A stretch of DNA of 9,042 nucleotides, taken from positions 1-9,042 of the forward strand of contig CAMAYA010000037.1 in the NCBI GenBank assembly GCA_945862275.1. The letters are read 5' to 3'. The stretch's first letter is position 1. Every line of letters starts with the position of its first letter. Below the pieces are notes generated by a model, which saw nothing but the letters and a program-made list of their open reading frames with translations, searched no databases and had not been told where the DNA came from. Both the position numbers and the translations under genes were made by a program. The stretch is from Legionella genomosp. 1. GTDB lineage: Bacteria > Pseudomonadota > Gammaproteobacteria > Legionellales > Legionellaceae. Shown piece after piece: positions 1 to 5,918 of this stretch.

Positions 1-48
1 GCGTTCACACTGGATCCGGAAAAATATTTTGACCGCATGAGGATTTAA
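1..48 (+). CDS. C-terminal tail of an unidentified upstream gene (partial)
   Basis: Frame 1 is open from the window edge and reads AFTLDPEKYFDRMRI before a TAA at 46-48. It has the same orientation as the following operon, and a terminator lies about 70 bp after the stop, which fits the end of a gene. Fifteen residues are too few to identify a family and I do not recognise it. A different open frame on the opposite strand also crosses this stretch, so the assignment is tentative. Confidence 0.35.
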   Translation, partial: AFTLDPEKYFDRMRI

Positions 49-98
49 CACGAGCATAAATGGGTTCACCCAGAATCCCTGTAAATGCATCCTGCCAA

Positions 99-127
99 TT
101 GACTGTCTCATGATCAAATGCTAGGGT
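99..127 (+). promoter_or_regulatory. Candidate sigma-70 promoter of the dsbA-glyQS-gmhB-rsmJ operon
   Basis: TTGACT at 99-104 matches five of six bases of the -35 consensus. TAGGGT lies 17 bp downstream at 122-127 and is a poor -10 (three of six). The start of transcription would fall near 134, giving a leader of about 37 nt. The -10 lies inside the left arm of the terminator hairpin. A second weak possibility is TTGCGC at 127-132 with TAATCA at 151-156. Seen by eye only. Confidence 0.35.
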
Positions 128-142
128 TGCGCCTAGCTTTTT
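120..142 (+). terminator. Rho-independent terminator of the upstream gene
   Basis: GCTAGG at 120-125 pairs perfectly with CCTAGC at 132-137 around a 6-nt loop, and five T follow directly at 138-142. It lies between the presumed upstream stop at 48 and the GTG start at 171. The six-pair stem is short but the geometry is standard. It probably insulates the operon from upstream transcription. Confidence 0.6.
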
Positions 143-170
143 AATAAAAATAATCAAGAAGGAGATCTAC

Positions 171-950
171 GTGAAAATAGCCAGTTTATTTACAGTCAGT
201 GCGTTAGCTACGGCAATGGCAACCTCCGGCGCGATGGCAGCGAGTGACAATGCTGTGTCGCCTGAACAAAAAAAACAATTTGAACAAATCATCCATGATT
301 ATTTGGTTAACAGCCCTGAAGTGTTGATTGAAGCGTCTCAAGCATTGCAGCAAAAGCAACAACTTACCCAACAAAAAGAAGCAAAATCGGCCATTTCAGA
401 AAACGTGGTTCAATTGTTGAATGGACAATTAGCGGTTGCAGGAAACCCAAAAGGGGATGTGACGGTTATTGAATTTTATGATCAACAATGCATCCATTGC
501 AAAAAAATGAACCCTATTATGGTTGAACTGGTTAAAAAGAATCCGAATGTGCGGGTGGTATTCAAAGAGTTCCCCATTTTTGGCAAGTCATCTGAAATTG
601 CATCAAGAGCCGCATTGGCTGCTGCTATGCAAGGCAAATACCTTCCCATGCAAGAAGCGCTTCTGAAACAAGATAAACGTTTGGACAAACAATTGATATT
701 GGACACCGCGAAATCACTTGGCTTGGACATGGCTAAATTGCAACTCGACATGGACAGCAAACAAGTGACGGCTGAATTAGATGCAAACCGTGCATTGGCT
801 GAAAAAATGCATTTGATGGGAACACCTGCCATGGTTGTCTTGTCAACGCCTGCAGGTCAATTTAAACCAGGCAGTGAAACTGGATTTATTCCAGGTGGTG
901 CTACGGCAGAAGCCCTTCAATCATTGGTTAATAAAGCCGCAGGAAAGTAA
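171..950 (+). CDS. DsbA/Com1-like periplasmic thiol:disulfide oxidoreductase
   Basis: A 259-residue exported protein of the DsbA/thioredoxin fold. Residues 1-23 form a signal peptide ending in AMA, with cleavage likely before A24. Residues about 30-90 are helical and Gln/Lys-rich, resembling the N-terminal dimerisation region of Com1, DsbA2 and ScsC-type proteins. The thioredoxin domain follows, with the redox motif C107-I-H-C110 and the cis-proline loop G217-T-P219. Known relatives such as Coxiella Com1 and Legionella DsbA2 act in the periplasm as disulfide oxidases or isomerases; dimerisation and substrate range here are inferred. The start is GTG at 171, preceded by a perfect AAGGAG at 159-164 with 6-nt spacing. 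An A8 run lies near codon 34. The stop is 11 bp before glyQ, so the two are probably co-transcribed. Family assignment is firm; the exact subfamily is less so. Confidence 0.9.
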   Translation: MKIASLFTVSALATAMATSGAMAASDNAVSPEQKKQFEQIIHDYLVNSPEVLIEASQALQQKQQLTQQKEAKSAISENVVQLLNGQLAVAGNPKGDVTVIEFYDQQCIHCKKMNPIMVELVKKNPNVRVVFKEFPIFGKSSEIASRAALAAAMQGKYLPMQEALLKQDKRLDKQLILDTAKSLGLDMAKLQLDMDSKQVTAELDANRALAEKMHLMGTPAMVVLSTPAGQFKPGSETGFIPGGATAEALQSLVNKAAGK

Positions 951-961
951 GGTTACTACAG

Positions 962-1867
962 ATGTCTAAACCGAACACGTTTCAAGAAATTATCTTAACG
1001 TTGCAGCAGTTTTGGGGAGCCCACGGATGCGTGCTTCTGCAACCGTTAGATCTAGAAGTGGGGGCGGGCACGTTTCATCCCGCCACCTTTTTAAGAGCCA
1101 TTGGTCCTGAGCCGTGGTCGGCTGCATATGTGCAACCATGCCGACGACCCACGGATGGCCGCTATGGTGAAAACCCAAACCGACTGCAACATTACTATCA
1201 ATTCCAAGTAATATTAAAGCCATCTCCATTGGATATTCAACAACAATACCTGGATTCTTTGCATGCATTGGGTATTGATCCACTGCTAGATGACATCCGA
1301 TTCGTTGAAGACAACTGGGAATCACCTACCTTAGGCGCCTGGGGATTGGGTTGGGAAGTGTGGCAAAACGGCATGGAAGTGTCTCAGTTCACCTATTTCC
1401 AACAGGTCGGTGGATTGGCGTGCAAGCCAGTCACCGGTGAGCTCACCTATGGGCTTGAGCGTCTAGCCATGTCTATTCTGGGCGTAGACAGCATATTTGA
1501 TATTCCCTGGAGCAACACACCCTTAGGGATAGTGACCTACGGGGATGTGTTTTTACAGAATGAAGTAGAAATGTCGGCGTATCATTTTGAGCATGCTGAT
1601 GTGGATACTTTGTTTAAGCAATTTGATTACTATGAGATTGAGTCACAAAAATTGGTGGCACTGCAGTTGCCATTACCAGCCTATGAAATGGTGATGAAAG
1701 CGTCTCATGCATTTAACGTGCTGGATGCCCGGCACGCTATTTCCGTTACAGAGCGCCAGCGCTACATTTTACGCATTCGGCAATTGTCTAGAGCCGTGGC
1801 AGAAACCTATTATCAGGCGCGCGAAGCGCTTGGATTTCCGATGTTACGGGTATCTCATGATGAATGA
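962..1867 (+). CDS. glyQ: Glycyl-tRNA synthetase alpha subunit
   Basis: A 301-residue class II aminoacyl-tRNA synthetase subunit, essentially the family length (303 in E. coli). GlyQ carries the catalytic core of the bacterial alpha2beta2 enzyme that charges tRNA-Gly in the cytoplasm. Family blocks visible include FHPATFLRAIGPEPW (residues 38-52), QPCRRPTDGRYGENPNR (58-74) and, further on, the LTYGLERLAM segment typical of class II motif 3. No key region is missing. Its ATG follows the dsbA-like stop by 11 bp, with a weak AAGG at 949-952 nine bases upstream. The 3' end overlaps the glyS start by 8-11 bp, which suggests translational coupling and equal production of the two subunits. Confidence 0.97.
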   Translation: MSKPNTFQEIILTLQQFWGAHGCVLLQPLDLEVGAGTFHPATFLRAIGPEPWSAAYVQPCRRPTDGRYGENPNRLQHYYQFQVILKPSPLDIQQQYLDSLHALGIDPLLDDIRFVEDNWESPTLGAWGLGWEVWQNGMEVSQFTYFQQVGGLACKPVTGELTYGLERLAMSILGVDSIFDIPWSNTPLGIVTYGDVFLQNEVEMSAYHFEHADVDTLFKQFDYYEIESQKLVALQLPLPAYEMVMKASHAFNVLDARHAISVTERQRYILRIRQLSRAVAETYYQAREALGFPMLRVSHDE

Positions 1868-3929
1868 TGTATTATTTGAATTAGGCTTAGAAGAGCTGCC
1901 TTCAGGTGCGGTTCTGCCGTTGGCCAACGCATTGGCCGACAACTGTGTTGCGGCATTATTAAAGGCCAATCTAACGCATGGTGAAGTCATGCGTTTTGCA
2001 ACCCCTAGACGGCTTGCGGTTTTAATTCAAGATGTCCAAGTGGAGCAAGCCACGCAATCAGTGGTACGCCGAGGCCCGGTTGCGTCTTTGCCACGTGATG
2101 CACAAGCCGTAACCGGTTTTGCTAAATCATGTGGTGTAAGTGTCGATCAGTTGGCCACCGCCTCCACCGAAAAAGGGGATTGGTGGGTGTATGAATCCAT
2201 CAAACCAGGCGCCCATCTACGTGATCTGTTGCCGGCCATGATTAACCAAGCCGTGGCCACGCTGCCCATAGCGAAGCCCATGCGTTGGGGATCTGGAGAT
2301 ACACAATTTGTTCGTCCTGTTCATTGGGCGGTGTTGCTCTTAGGAACAGAGGTGGTGCCAGCTGATGTATTGGGTGTGAACACGGGCCGCCATAGCGTGG
2401 GACATCGTTACCATCATCCTGAACCCATCATGATACAAAATCCTCGTTCATACGCATCTCTTTTGAAGGATGCATGTGTCATTGCCGATTTTGATGAGCG
2501 TCGACAGGCGATTGTCGAGCAAGTGCGACAATTGGCGGTAAAAAGAGACAGTATTGCGGTCATGCCGAATGATTTAATTGATGAGGTCGCCTCAATTGTA
2601 GAGTGGCCTAATGCATTGCTCGCTCAGTTTGAGCCCTCTTTTCTCGAAGTTCCTGCCGAAGCACTGATTGCAGCCATGCAGTCGCATCAAAAATGCTTTG
2701 CCTTGCGTGATCACCAGGGCCATCTATTGCCGCAGTTTATCACGGTTTCGAATATTGCCAGTAAGGACCCTCAGCACGTAATTTATGGCAATGAAAGTGT
2801 CATGCGTGCACGTTTGAGCGACGCCGCGTTTTTCTTTCAACTAGACAAAAAAAAACCGCTTTCAGATTATTATCCCGCAACTACTCAAGTTGTTTTCCAA
2901 CAAAAATTAGGCAGCTTAGCAGACAAATCCAAGCGTTTGCAGCAACTTATGGCAGTGCTTGCCGATGCGCTAACCCTGGATGCCACAGAAGCGTCTCGTG
3001 CCGCTGAATTAAGCAAGTGTGATTTAATGACCGGAATGGTCGGTGAGTTTCCAGAATTGCAGGGGTTAATGGGTTATTATTATGCGAGGAACGACGGTGA
3101 AATAGAAGCCGTTGCAAAAGCCTTGGATGAACAATACATGCCGCGTTTTTCCGCAGACCAACTGCCGCCATCTCCATTAGGGCATGCATTGTCATTGGCA
3201 GATCGGCTTGATACCTTGGTCGGTGCGTTTGCGATAGGTCAAAAACCCACAGGGGACAAAGATCCCTTTAAGTTAAGACGGCACGCGCTCGCCATTGTGC
3301 GATTACTAGTCGCCACACCTTTACCATTAACGCTCTCCGATTTGATTGCGCAGGCACGTCAGATTTATGGATCAAATTTGCCTGATATTGATAAACGGCT
3401 CACAGAACTGCGTCCCTTCATATTGGATCGCCTGCAATCTTTTTACCAAGTCCAGGGCATTTCGGCCGACATCGTGCACGCAGCGCGCGCATGTCAAGAC
3501 GAGTGGTTATTTGACCTAGATAAACGGATTCATGCTTTGTTAGCGTTTATCCATTTGCCGGAAGCCACTGTATTAACTGCAGCGTGTAAGCGGGTAAACA
3601 ATATATTATTAAAAGCATCCGAATATGCTTTCGATCATCCCATTGAGCCAGAATTGCTCAATGAAGCGGCAGAGCTTGCGTTGTTTGAGCGTATCAAAGC
3701 GGTTGAAAATGCGGTTAGCTCCCCTGAGCATGCCAGCGACTATGGGTTTATCTTAGCCCAGTTAGCGGGTTTGCGCGATCCATTAGACTCCTTTTTTGAA
3801 CACGTGATGGTGATGGTTGATAACCCTGCTTTACGTGATAATCGACTACGACTTTTAGCGAGACTCCAGACGCTCTTGCAAAGCGTTGCTGATATTTCAC
3901 TGTTAGGAGCGACCACATCATTAAATTGA
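1857..3929 (+). CDS. glyS: Glycyl-tRNA synthetase beta subunit
   Basis: The tRNA-binding beta subunit of heterotetrameric glycyl-tRNA synthetase, 690 residues (689 in E. coli). The frame is open further upstream, but the family N-terminus (VLFELGLEELPSG) fixes the start at the tandem ATGs at 1857 or 1860, inside the end of glyQ. Conserved blocks include MRWG (from residue 142), the FVRPVHW segment just after it, the DPQHVIYGNE...RARLSDAAFFF region, YYARNDGE (residues about 407-414), GDKDPFKLRR, and the C-terminal AACKRVNNIL and DNRLRLLARL...VADISLL segments. The C-terminal part corresponds to the anticodon-binding-like domain. Nine consecutive A at 2847-2855 encode three lysines in frame. The stop TGA at 3927-3929 overlaps the start region of gmhB. 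Confidence 0.97.
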   Translation: MMNDVLFELGLEELPSGAVLPLANALADNCVAALLKANLTHGEVMRFATPRRLAVLIQDVQVEQATQSVVRRGPVASLPRDAQAVTGFAKSCGVSVDQLATASTEKGDWWVYESIKPGAHLRDLLPAMINQAVATLPIAKPMRWGSGDTQFVRPVHWAVLLLGTEVVPADVLGVNTGRHSVGHRYHHPEPIMIQNPRSYASLLKDACVIADFDERRQAIVEQVRQLAVKRDSIAVMPNDLIDEVASIVEWPNALLAQFEPSFLEVPAEALIAAMQSHQKCFALRDHQGHLLPQFITVSNIASKDPQHVIYGNESVMRARLSDAAFFFQLDKKKPLSDYYPATTQVVFQQKLGSLADKSKRLQQLMAVLADALTLDATEASRAAELSKCDLMTGMVGEFPELQGLMGYYYARNDGEIEAVAKALDEQYMPRFSADQLPPSPLGHALSLADRLDTLVGAFAIGQKPTGDKDPFKLRRHALAIVRLLVATPLPLTLSDLIAQARQIYGSNLPDIDKRLTELRPFILDRLQSFYQVQGISADIVHAARACQDEWLFDLDKRIHALLAFIHLPEATVLTAACKRVNNILLKASEYAFDHPIEPELLNEAAELALFERIKAVENAVSSPEHASDYGFILAQLAGLRDPLDSFFEHVMVMVDNPALRDNRLRLLARLQTLLQSVADISLLGATTSLN
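3905..3909 (+). promoter_or_regulatory. Shine-Dalgarno AGGAG that places the gmhB start
   Basis: AGGAG at 3905-3909, inside the end of glyS. It is 10 nt before an ATT codon at 3920 and 7 nt before an ATC at 3917, but 16 nt before the first conventional start, TTG at 3926. No other good ribosome binding site precedes the TTG, so the spacing favours initiation at the rare ATT or ATC codon. Confidence 0.5.
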
Positions 3930-4447
3930 TTATTTTAGACCGTGATGGTGTGATTAACTATGATTCACTGCATTACATCAAATCACCTGATGAGTATGTT
4001 TTAATACCGGGAAGTGCCGCCGCCATTGCACGGCTTACGGCAGCAGGTTATCGCGTAGCGGTGGCGACTAATCAATCCGGCATCGCTCGCAGGTTGTACG
4101 ACGAAACGCAATTGGCGAGCATTCATGCCAAGATGAATTCAGCGGTAAATGCGGCAGGTGGTATGATTGACCGGGTAGAATATTGTCCCCATATGCCTGA
4201 TTTAGGGTGTTTATGTCGCAAGCCGAAGCCTGGGTTGTTGCAGAGGATTGCAGAAGCCTATGATTGTTCATTAACCAACGTACCTTTTGTCGGCGATCGG
4301 GTGTCTGACATTCAAGCCGCGGAAGTCGCAGGCGCCATACCTATAATGGTATTGTCATCCATGACAGACCGCATTGGTTTAGCCGCTTATCCCCATGTAC
4401 CCATGTTTCATTCATTGGCTGAGTATGTGGATGAATTGCTGAAATGA
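3920..4447 (+). CDS. gmhB: D-glycero-beta-D-manno-heptose 1,7-bisphosphate 7-phosphatase
   Basis: A cytoplasmic HAD-superfamily phosphatase (histidinol-phosphatase type) of the ADP-heptose pathway for LPS inner core. It removes the C7 phosphate of heptose bisphosphate. The HAD nucleophile motif is LDRDGVIN at the N-terminus, followed by ATNQSGIARR. The GmhB zinc knuckle is intact as CPHMPDLGCLC, followed by RKPKPG, and VGDRVSDIQAA supplies the final HAD motif. From memory, the short GmhB of Pseudomonas, also encoded just downstream of glyS, begins MKLLILDRDGVIN. Here the same frame reads ATT-Lys-Leu-Ile-Ile-Leu-Asp-Arg-Asp, so the family Met aligns with ATT at 3920. No ATG or GTG lies in this frame upstream. 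The conventional alternative is TTG at 3926, giving 173 residues. The gene ends in an ATGA overlap with rsmJ. Product confidence is high; the start is uncertain. Confidence 0.9.
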   Translation: MKLIILDRDGVINYDSLHYIKSPDEYVLIPGSAAAIARLTAAGYRVAVATNQSGIARRLYDETQLASIHAKMNSAVNAAGGMIDRVEYCPHMPDLGCLCRKPKPGLLQRIAEAYDCSLTNVPFVGDRVSDIQAAEVAGAIPIMVLSSMTDRIGLAAYPHVPMFHSLAEYVDELLK

Positions 4448-5082
4448 CTGTCGAAAGCCCGGAGCTGTGTGTTATCGATGGAAAATTGGTGCTGCAAATA
4501 CCAGGATTTTTACCACTCAGTGTTGATTTTAGCCGCCAAACGGTGCAAAAACGCCGAGACGCAGGCAAGAAACAAGGTTTGGTGCGCGCATGCAAACCCA
4601 CCCAGGGAATGCGCATTATTGACGCGACGGCAGGCTGGGGCCGAGATGCAGCAGTTTTGGCCAGTTTTGGGGCGGTTGTGTTGATGCTCGAACGCCAGCC
4701 GATGATGGCTGCATTATTAGCAGATGGCTTGGCGCGACACTCGTCAAATGAGAACTTTAAATTGTCATTATTGTACACGGATGCCAAGCATTATCTGATG
4801 ACTTTAGCAGAAGCTGATTATCCAGACGTCATCTATATCGATCCGATGCATCCAACCCGTCAAAAATCGGCATTGGTCAAAAAAGACATGCAAGCCTTGC
4901 AGCAACTGATTGGTTCGGATGATGATGTGAGTGCGCTGCTTCAATTGGCCATGAAACGCACAAGCAACCGCGTGGTGGTGAAATGGCCACAGCGTCTGCC
5001 TGCGCTATTGAATCCTGATCTCAGTGTACGAGGGAAGACTGTTCGCTTTGATATCTATTTTAAGCGGCTAGAACACACTTAA
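4444..5082 (+). CDS. rsmJ: 16S rRNA (guanine1516-N2)-methyltransferase, RsmJ-like
   Basis: A 212-residue SAM-dependent methyltransferase resembling E. coli RsmJ (YhiQ), which methylates G1516 of 16S rRNA. Visible blocks are VDF at 27-29 and a downstream RR (38-39), SAM motif I DATAGWGRDAAVLAS (60-74), MLER (81-84) followed by ALLADGLAR, the catalytic-loop region DPMHP (133-137), KSALVKKDMQ (141-150), and RVVVKWP with RFDIY near the C-terminus. It is about 40 residues shorter than the 250-residue E. coli protein, all missing at the N-terminus. The frame starts at an ATGA overlap with gmhB, so a longer start is unlikely. The usual DPMFP is DPMHP here. The last 15 bp overlap a convergent small gene. 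It is probably the last gene of the operon. Confidence 0.9.
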   Translation: MTVESPELCVIDGKLVLQIPGFLPLSVDFSRQTVQKRRDAGKKQGLVRACKPTQGMRIIDATAGWGRDAAVLASFGAVVLMLERQPMMAALLADGLARHSSNENFKLSLLYTDAKHYLMTLAEADYPDVIYIDPMHPTRQKSALVKKDMQALQQLIGSDDDVSALLQLAMKRTSNRVVVKWPQRLPALLNPDLSVRGKTVRFDIYFKRLEHT

Positions 5083-5244
5083 GTCATCTCTTGCCCTGCG
5101 CTCTTCATTTAACTCCTCGATGCGACGGCGTCTGTCAAGTTTTGTTATGAGGTTACTTGCGTTTGTATTGTCTTCATTTGGCGTATTACTGTTTAAATCA
5201 GAGTCTGCACCTGATTTATTCTTATCAATTCGCTTCCTGCTCAT
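5068..5244 (-). CDS. Small charged protein, possible PA3496-family member
   Basis: A 58-residue frame read leftwards from ATG at 5244-5242 to TAG at 5070-5068. It has a good ribosome binding site, AAGGA at 5258-5254, nine bases before the ATG. The first 33 residues are polar, rich in Asn, Asp and Ser and probably disordered. Residues about 36-56 form a strongly charged helix containing LDRRRRIEELNEERRARDDL. This RRRIEx-LxEERRxxxxL pattern is what I remember of the small PA3496 family (putative envelope integrity protein) of gammaproteobacteria, but I could not check that. No signal peptide or membrane segment is visible. A TATGAT at 5309-5304 is a possible -10 without a clear -35. It converges with rsmJ and overlaps its last 15 bp. 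Co-transcription with the upstream secreted-protein gene on the same strand is possible. Confidence 0.6.
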   Translation of the reverse strand: MSRKRIDKNKSGADSDLNSNTPNEDNTNASNLITKLDRRRRIEELNEERRARDDLSVF

Positions 5245-5339
5245 TGTGATTCGTCCTTTTAAGTATCCGTCCCAGGATAGAAAGTAACAGAAATATCAAA
5301 GGCATCATAGTGGAATTTTTTGAGCACGTGGTGTAGTAG

Positions 5340-5363
5340 GGGCGAGCGGTGCTCGCCCTTTTT
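5340..5363 (+). terminator. Strong rho-independent terminator, + strand
   Basis: A perfect 8-bp GC-rich stem, GGGCGAGC at 5340-5347 with GCTCGCCC at 5351-5358, has a 3-nt loop and is followed by five T. The U tract is on the + strand, so it most likely ends the operon that finishes with rsmJ, 258 bp after that stop. On the - strand the hairpin begins 8 bases past the stop of the secreted-protein gene but has no U tract after it, so it would work poorly in that direction, perhaps only as an mRNA-stabilising hairpin. Confidence 0.75.
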
Positions 5364-5366
5364 CTG

Positions 5367-5762
5367 CTAGTTTTTGATTAAGGTCGTTTCGCCAGGTCCA
5401 TTCACAATCAGCGTATACCCATTGGCTGTAATTTGTTTCGGTGTAATGTCGCCTGTGTTCAAATCCATGACAACAGTGCCGAGGTCAACTGGTTCCGCGG
5501 TGTTCGTTCCCATTTTAATCAGTGCTGGGCATTTTGAATCGATCGTGTGGCCAAAACAAGCCATTTTAACAGAGACCCAAGATACTTTATTGTCACTGTG
5601 TGCTTTGCTGGGGTAATGCGATTGAATCGTGCCTGCAACGAAAGCATTGGACTCTAGATCAGTGGTATTATGGGTAATAAGGAGAATAGGGCTTGCCATA
5701 ACAGTTGTGGCTGTAAAATAAAATACTGCGGCAGTTGCTAGATTACGTAATCGGATCATCAT
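5367..5762 (-). CDS. Hypothetical secreted protein of about 130 residues
   Basis: Function not recognised. The frame can be extended to a TTG at 5783, but the natural start is one of the tandem ATGs at 5762 and 5759, because GGAGAG precedes them directly and a promoter lies just upstream. From the second ATG the protein begins MIRLRNLATAAVFYFTATTVMA, a signal peptide with likely cleavage between MA and SP. The mature part is about 108 residues, mostly beta-prone and polar, with no membrane segment. It holds exactly two cysteines eight residues apart in ACFGHTIDSKCPA, which could form a disulfide in the periplasm. The C-terminal half reads like a repetitive beta structure (VVMDLNTGDITPK, ANGYTLIVNGPGETTLIKN). 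It is divergent from queA and shares a 156-bp intergenic region with it. Confidence 0.75.
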   Translation of the reverse strand: MMIRLRNLATAAVFYFTATTVMASPILLITHNTTDLESNAFVAGTIQSHYPSKAHSDNKVSWVSVKMACFGHTIDSKCPALIKMGTNTAEPVDLGTVVMDLNTGDITPKQITANGYTLIVNGPGETTLIKN

Positions 5763-5788
5763 TCTCTCCACTAGTAAATACAATCAAT

Positions 5789-5816
5789 ATTGTACAATGT
5801 GCATAGTGTACCTCAA
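5789..5816 (-). promoter_or_regulatory. Sigma-70 promoter of the secreted-protein gene
   Basis: Read on the - strand, TTGAGG (5816-5811) and TACAAT (5794-5789) are separated by 16 bp. The -10 matches five of six consensus bases and the -35 four of six. Transcription would begin near 5782, about 20 nt before the ATG at 5762. The -10 is half of a 10-bp palindrome, ATTGTACAAT (5789-5798), so the same bases offer a -10 on the + strand towards queA, though no -35 is evident there. Confidence 0.5.
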
Positions 5817-5918
5817 AAAGACGTCGGTGGTAAAGCAGATCGAAAGCGTTGAAGTCCTGGTAAAAACACTTGAATTGTTTAATAATGCATCTTTTCTTAG
5901 CACAGCCTCTAACACACT

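Noticed and set aside
61..72. Inverted repeat TGGG-ttca-CCCA as an operator
   Set aside because: Four-base arms are too short to be meaningful, and no second copy was noticed in the window.
60..113. 17-codon upstream ORF before the dsbA-like gene
   Set aside because: No ribosome binding site, no recognisable leader-peptide content, and it lies upstream of the likely transcription start.
5..157. Open frame on the - strand reading ...KLGATLAFDHETVNWQDAF... and ending at 5-7
   Set aside because: It looks somewhat protein-like, but it lies across the terminator, the candidate promoter and up to the ribosome binding site of the dsbA-like gene. It lacks an ATG or ribosome binding site, and about 50 open codons can occur by chance.
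1707..1856. N-terminal extension of glyS upstream of 1857
   Set aside because: The extension overlaps glyQ in another frame, and family similarity begins at the tandem ATG at 1857/1860, giving the normal length of 689-690 residues.
5310..5336. Tiny + strand frame MEFFEHVV starting at GTG 5310
   Set aside because: Eight codons, no ribosome binding site and no conserved feature.
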